Of a stretch of 64,000 bases of DNA, positions 62,821-64,000 are shown piece by piece; position 1 is the first letter of the stretch; every line of letters begins with the position of its first letter. The translations under genes and the position numbers were made by a program. The stretch spans positions 1 to 64,000 of the forward strand of contig NZ_JADPKR010000081.1 of NCBI RefSeq assembly GCF_023074055.1, written 5' to 3'. The notes under the pieces were generated by a model. It searched no databases and had not been told where the DNA came from. It saw only the letters and a list, made by a program, of their open reading frames with translations. Origin of the DNA: Bradyrhizobium sp. 141. GTDB taxonomy: Bacteria; Pseudomonadota; Alphaproteobacteria; Rhizobiales; Xanthobacteraceae.

Positions 62821-63786
62821 CTAATACCCCCGCGCCCGATCCACCACGTTCTCCAACGCACCGCCGGCCTCGAACCGCGCGATCTGCTCGGCGACATAGG
62901 CCGAGATCGCGTCCGCGTCGGTGTCGGCGGCATTGTGCGGCGTCAGCACCACCCTGGGATGGGTCCAGAACCGGCTGTCCGCCGGCTGCGGCTCCTGCAC
63001 GAAGACGTCTAGCGAGGCGGCGCCCAGCGTGCCGTCGTCGAGGCAGGCCAGGATGTCGGCTTCGTTCTGAAGGCCGCCGCGGCCGGCATTGATCAGCACC
63101 GGCGCGCCGAGCGGGCCGTTGCGGTTGAGCTTTGTGAAGACGTCGCGGTTGAGAATGCCATGTGTGTCGGGCGTCAGCGGCAACAGGCTGACGAGGATGT
63201 CGGTCTTGCGCAGGAAGGCGTCCATTCCGTCCGTGCCATGGAAGCATTCGACACCATCGATCGCGCGGGGGCTGCGGCTCCAGCCCGCGACCCGGAAGCC
63301 GAGCCGCCGCAGCACGTCGGCCGCGTCGGCGCCGAGCGTTCCCAACCCCATGACACCCACCGTGACCGCGCCGGCCGGCCACTGATATTTCGGCTCCCAA
63401 CGCTTCTCGCGCTGCGACTGCCTGAGATAAAGCTCCTGACGATGATGCATCAGCACATGCAGCACGACATATTCGGTCATGCGGTTGGTCAGGTCGGGCA
63501 CGGCGACGCGCACCAGCGGCACATCGGGCAGGCTCCTGTCCGCCATCAACGCGTCCACGCCGGCGCCGAGATTGAAGATCGCCCGCAGATTGGGGAAGGC
63601 GGCGAGATCGCCCGGCACCGGCTTCCACACCGTGGCATAGTGCACCTCGGCAGGATCGAGCCCGGAATCCGGCAGCAGCACCACGCGGCGGCCGCCGCAG
63701 ACCGCGTCGAAGCGGGCCTTCCAGCGCTCCGGCAGCCAGTTCTGCTGCGTGCTGTTGATCAGGACGGCCAGTGTGCCCATGGTCAT
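62821..63786 (-). CDS. D-2-hydroxyacid dehydrogenase (GhrA-like glyoxylate/hydroxypyruvate reductase)
   Basis: A 321-aa NAD(P)H-dependent enzyme. The Rossmann motif is GVMGLGTLGADAADVL, with WSRSPR following the strand (Arg favouring NADPH). INAGRGGLQNEADIL supplies the catalytic Arg, a Glu lies before LTPHNAADT, and that block supplies the catalytic His. It reduces glyoxylate or hydroxypyruvate. ATG 63786 has GAGG upstream; ATG 63780 is also possible. It is divergent from the YciI-like gene. Confidence 0.88.
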   Translation of the reverse strand: MTMGTLAVLINSTQQNWLPERWKARFDAVCGGRRVVLLPDSGLDPAEVHYATVWKPVPGDLAAFPNLRAIFNLGAGVDALMADRSLPDVPLVRVAVPDLTNRMTEYVVLHVLMHHRQELYLRQSQREKRWEPKYQWPAGAVTVGVMGLGTLGADAADVLRRLGFRVAGWSRSPRAIDGVECFHGTDGMDAFLRKTDILVSLLPLTPDTHGILNRDVFTKLNRNGPLGAPVLINAGRGGLQNEADILACLDDGTLGAASLDVFVQEPQPADSRFWTHPRVVLTPHNAADTDADAISAYVAEQIARFEAGGALENVVDRARGY

Positions 63787-63919
63787 TCGAAGTGCCTCGT
63801 CGGGTTCCGCTGAAGAAGCGCCCTCCTTGGCACGATCCAACGGTTTTTTCCTGCAAATTCTTTCCGCAGCCCTGTCGGGGCGAGGCATATTGGCGCGTCT
63901 TCAGCACAGACGAGGAAAA

Positions 63920-64000
63920 TGTCGACCATGCTCTATGCCATCCTTTGCTATCACGATGAGGACTTCGTCGGCTCCTGGAGCAAGGAGCAGGACGAGGCCG
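63920..64000 (+). CDS. YciI-like (DGPF domain) protein, 5' end only
   Basis: ATG 63920 behind GAGGAAA opens MSTMLYAILCYHDEDFVGSW and continues to the window end. The LYAILCYHDE start is typical of small YCII-related proteins. Length and the rest cannot be judged. Confidence 0.55.

Overview
The window looks like a Bradyrhizobium-type chromosome (Alphaproteobacteria, Nitrobacteraceae). It is GC-rich with tightly packed operons, it carries many small hypothetical proteins that I associate from memory with that genus, and it has a DctA dicarboxylate carrier, several ABC and TRAP uptake systems and typical intergenic palindromes. No rRNA gene, complete tRNA or CRISPR array is visible.

Positions 1 to about 33.8 kb are accessory DNA. 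It opens with the 3' end of an IS256-type transposase, a Fic protein and a frameshifted gene with a nuclease-like motif. From about 4 to 14 kb lies a string of small genes (cold shock protein, RlpA-like protein, many short hypotheticals). A striking number of these carry one frameshift or stop while the adjacent reading frame still holds the expected tail. An ORF-less group II intron sits directly behind a terminator hairpin at 5.4-6.05 kb. A compact minus-strand operon follows at 15.6-20.7 kb (GMC oxidoreductase, PLP aminotransferase, sulfotransferase, MFS exporter) and looks like a small biosynthetic cluster. Next come a frameshifted outer-membrane barrel gene and fragments of a serine recombinase and an IS21 transposase. 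Positions 25.5-33.4 kb form a defence-type island: an OLD-nuclease tail plus UvrD helicase (Gabija-like), an AbiE toxin-antitoxin pair, a SEC-C/HNH-like protein, a trypsin-like protease and a frameshifted SMEK-TPR gene.

The accessory segment ends inside a YbgC-type thioesterase whose first part, including the catalytic Asp motif, has been replaced at about 33.80 kb. From there to the end I saw no frameshift, and the genes look like core metabolism. There is a LysR regulator divergent from a PotABCD-like ABC importer with two DadA-like FAD enzymes, a 2Fe-2S protein, an FAD/BFD protein and RidA (amine, opine or imino-acid catabolism). After it come an ABC-F protein, DctA, an NCS2 permease, an SDR, a CPA2 antiporter and a sirtuin. 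A HyuA/HyuB pair is followed by a complete TRAP transporter. The window closes with a divergent GST/TetR pair sharing an operator, a GhrA-like reductase and the start of a YciI-like gene.

Functionally, the right half is a set of substrate-capture-and-degrade modules. The left half is a decaying island that still contains some apparently intact modules: the 15.6-20.7 kb operon, AbiE, the UvrD helicase and the SEC-C protein.
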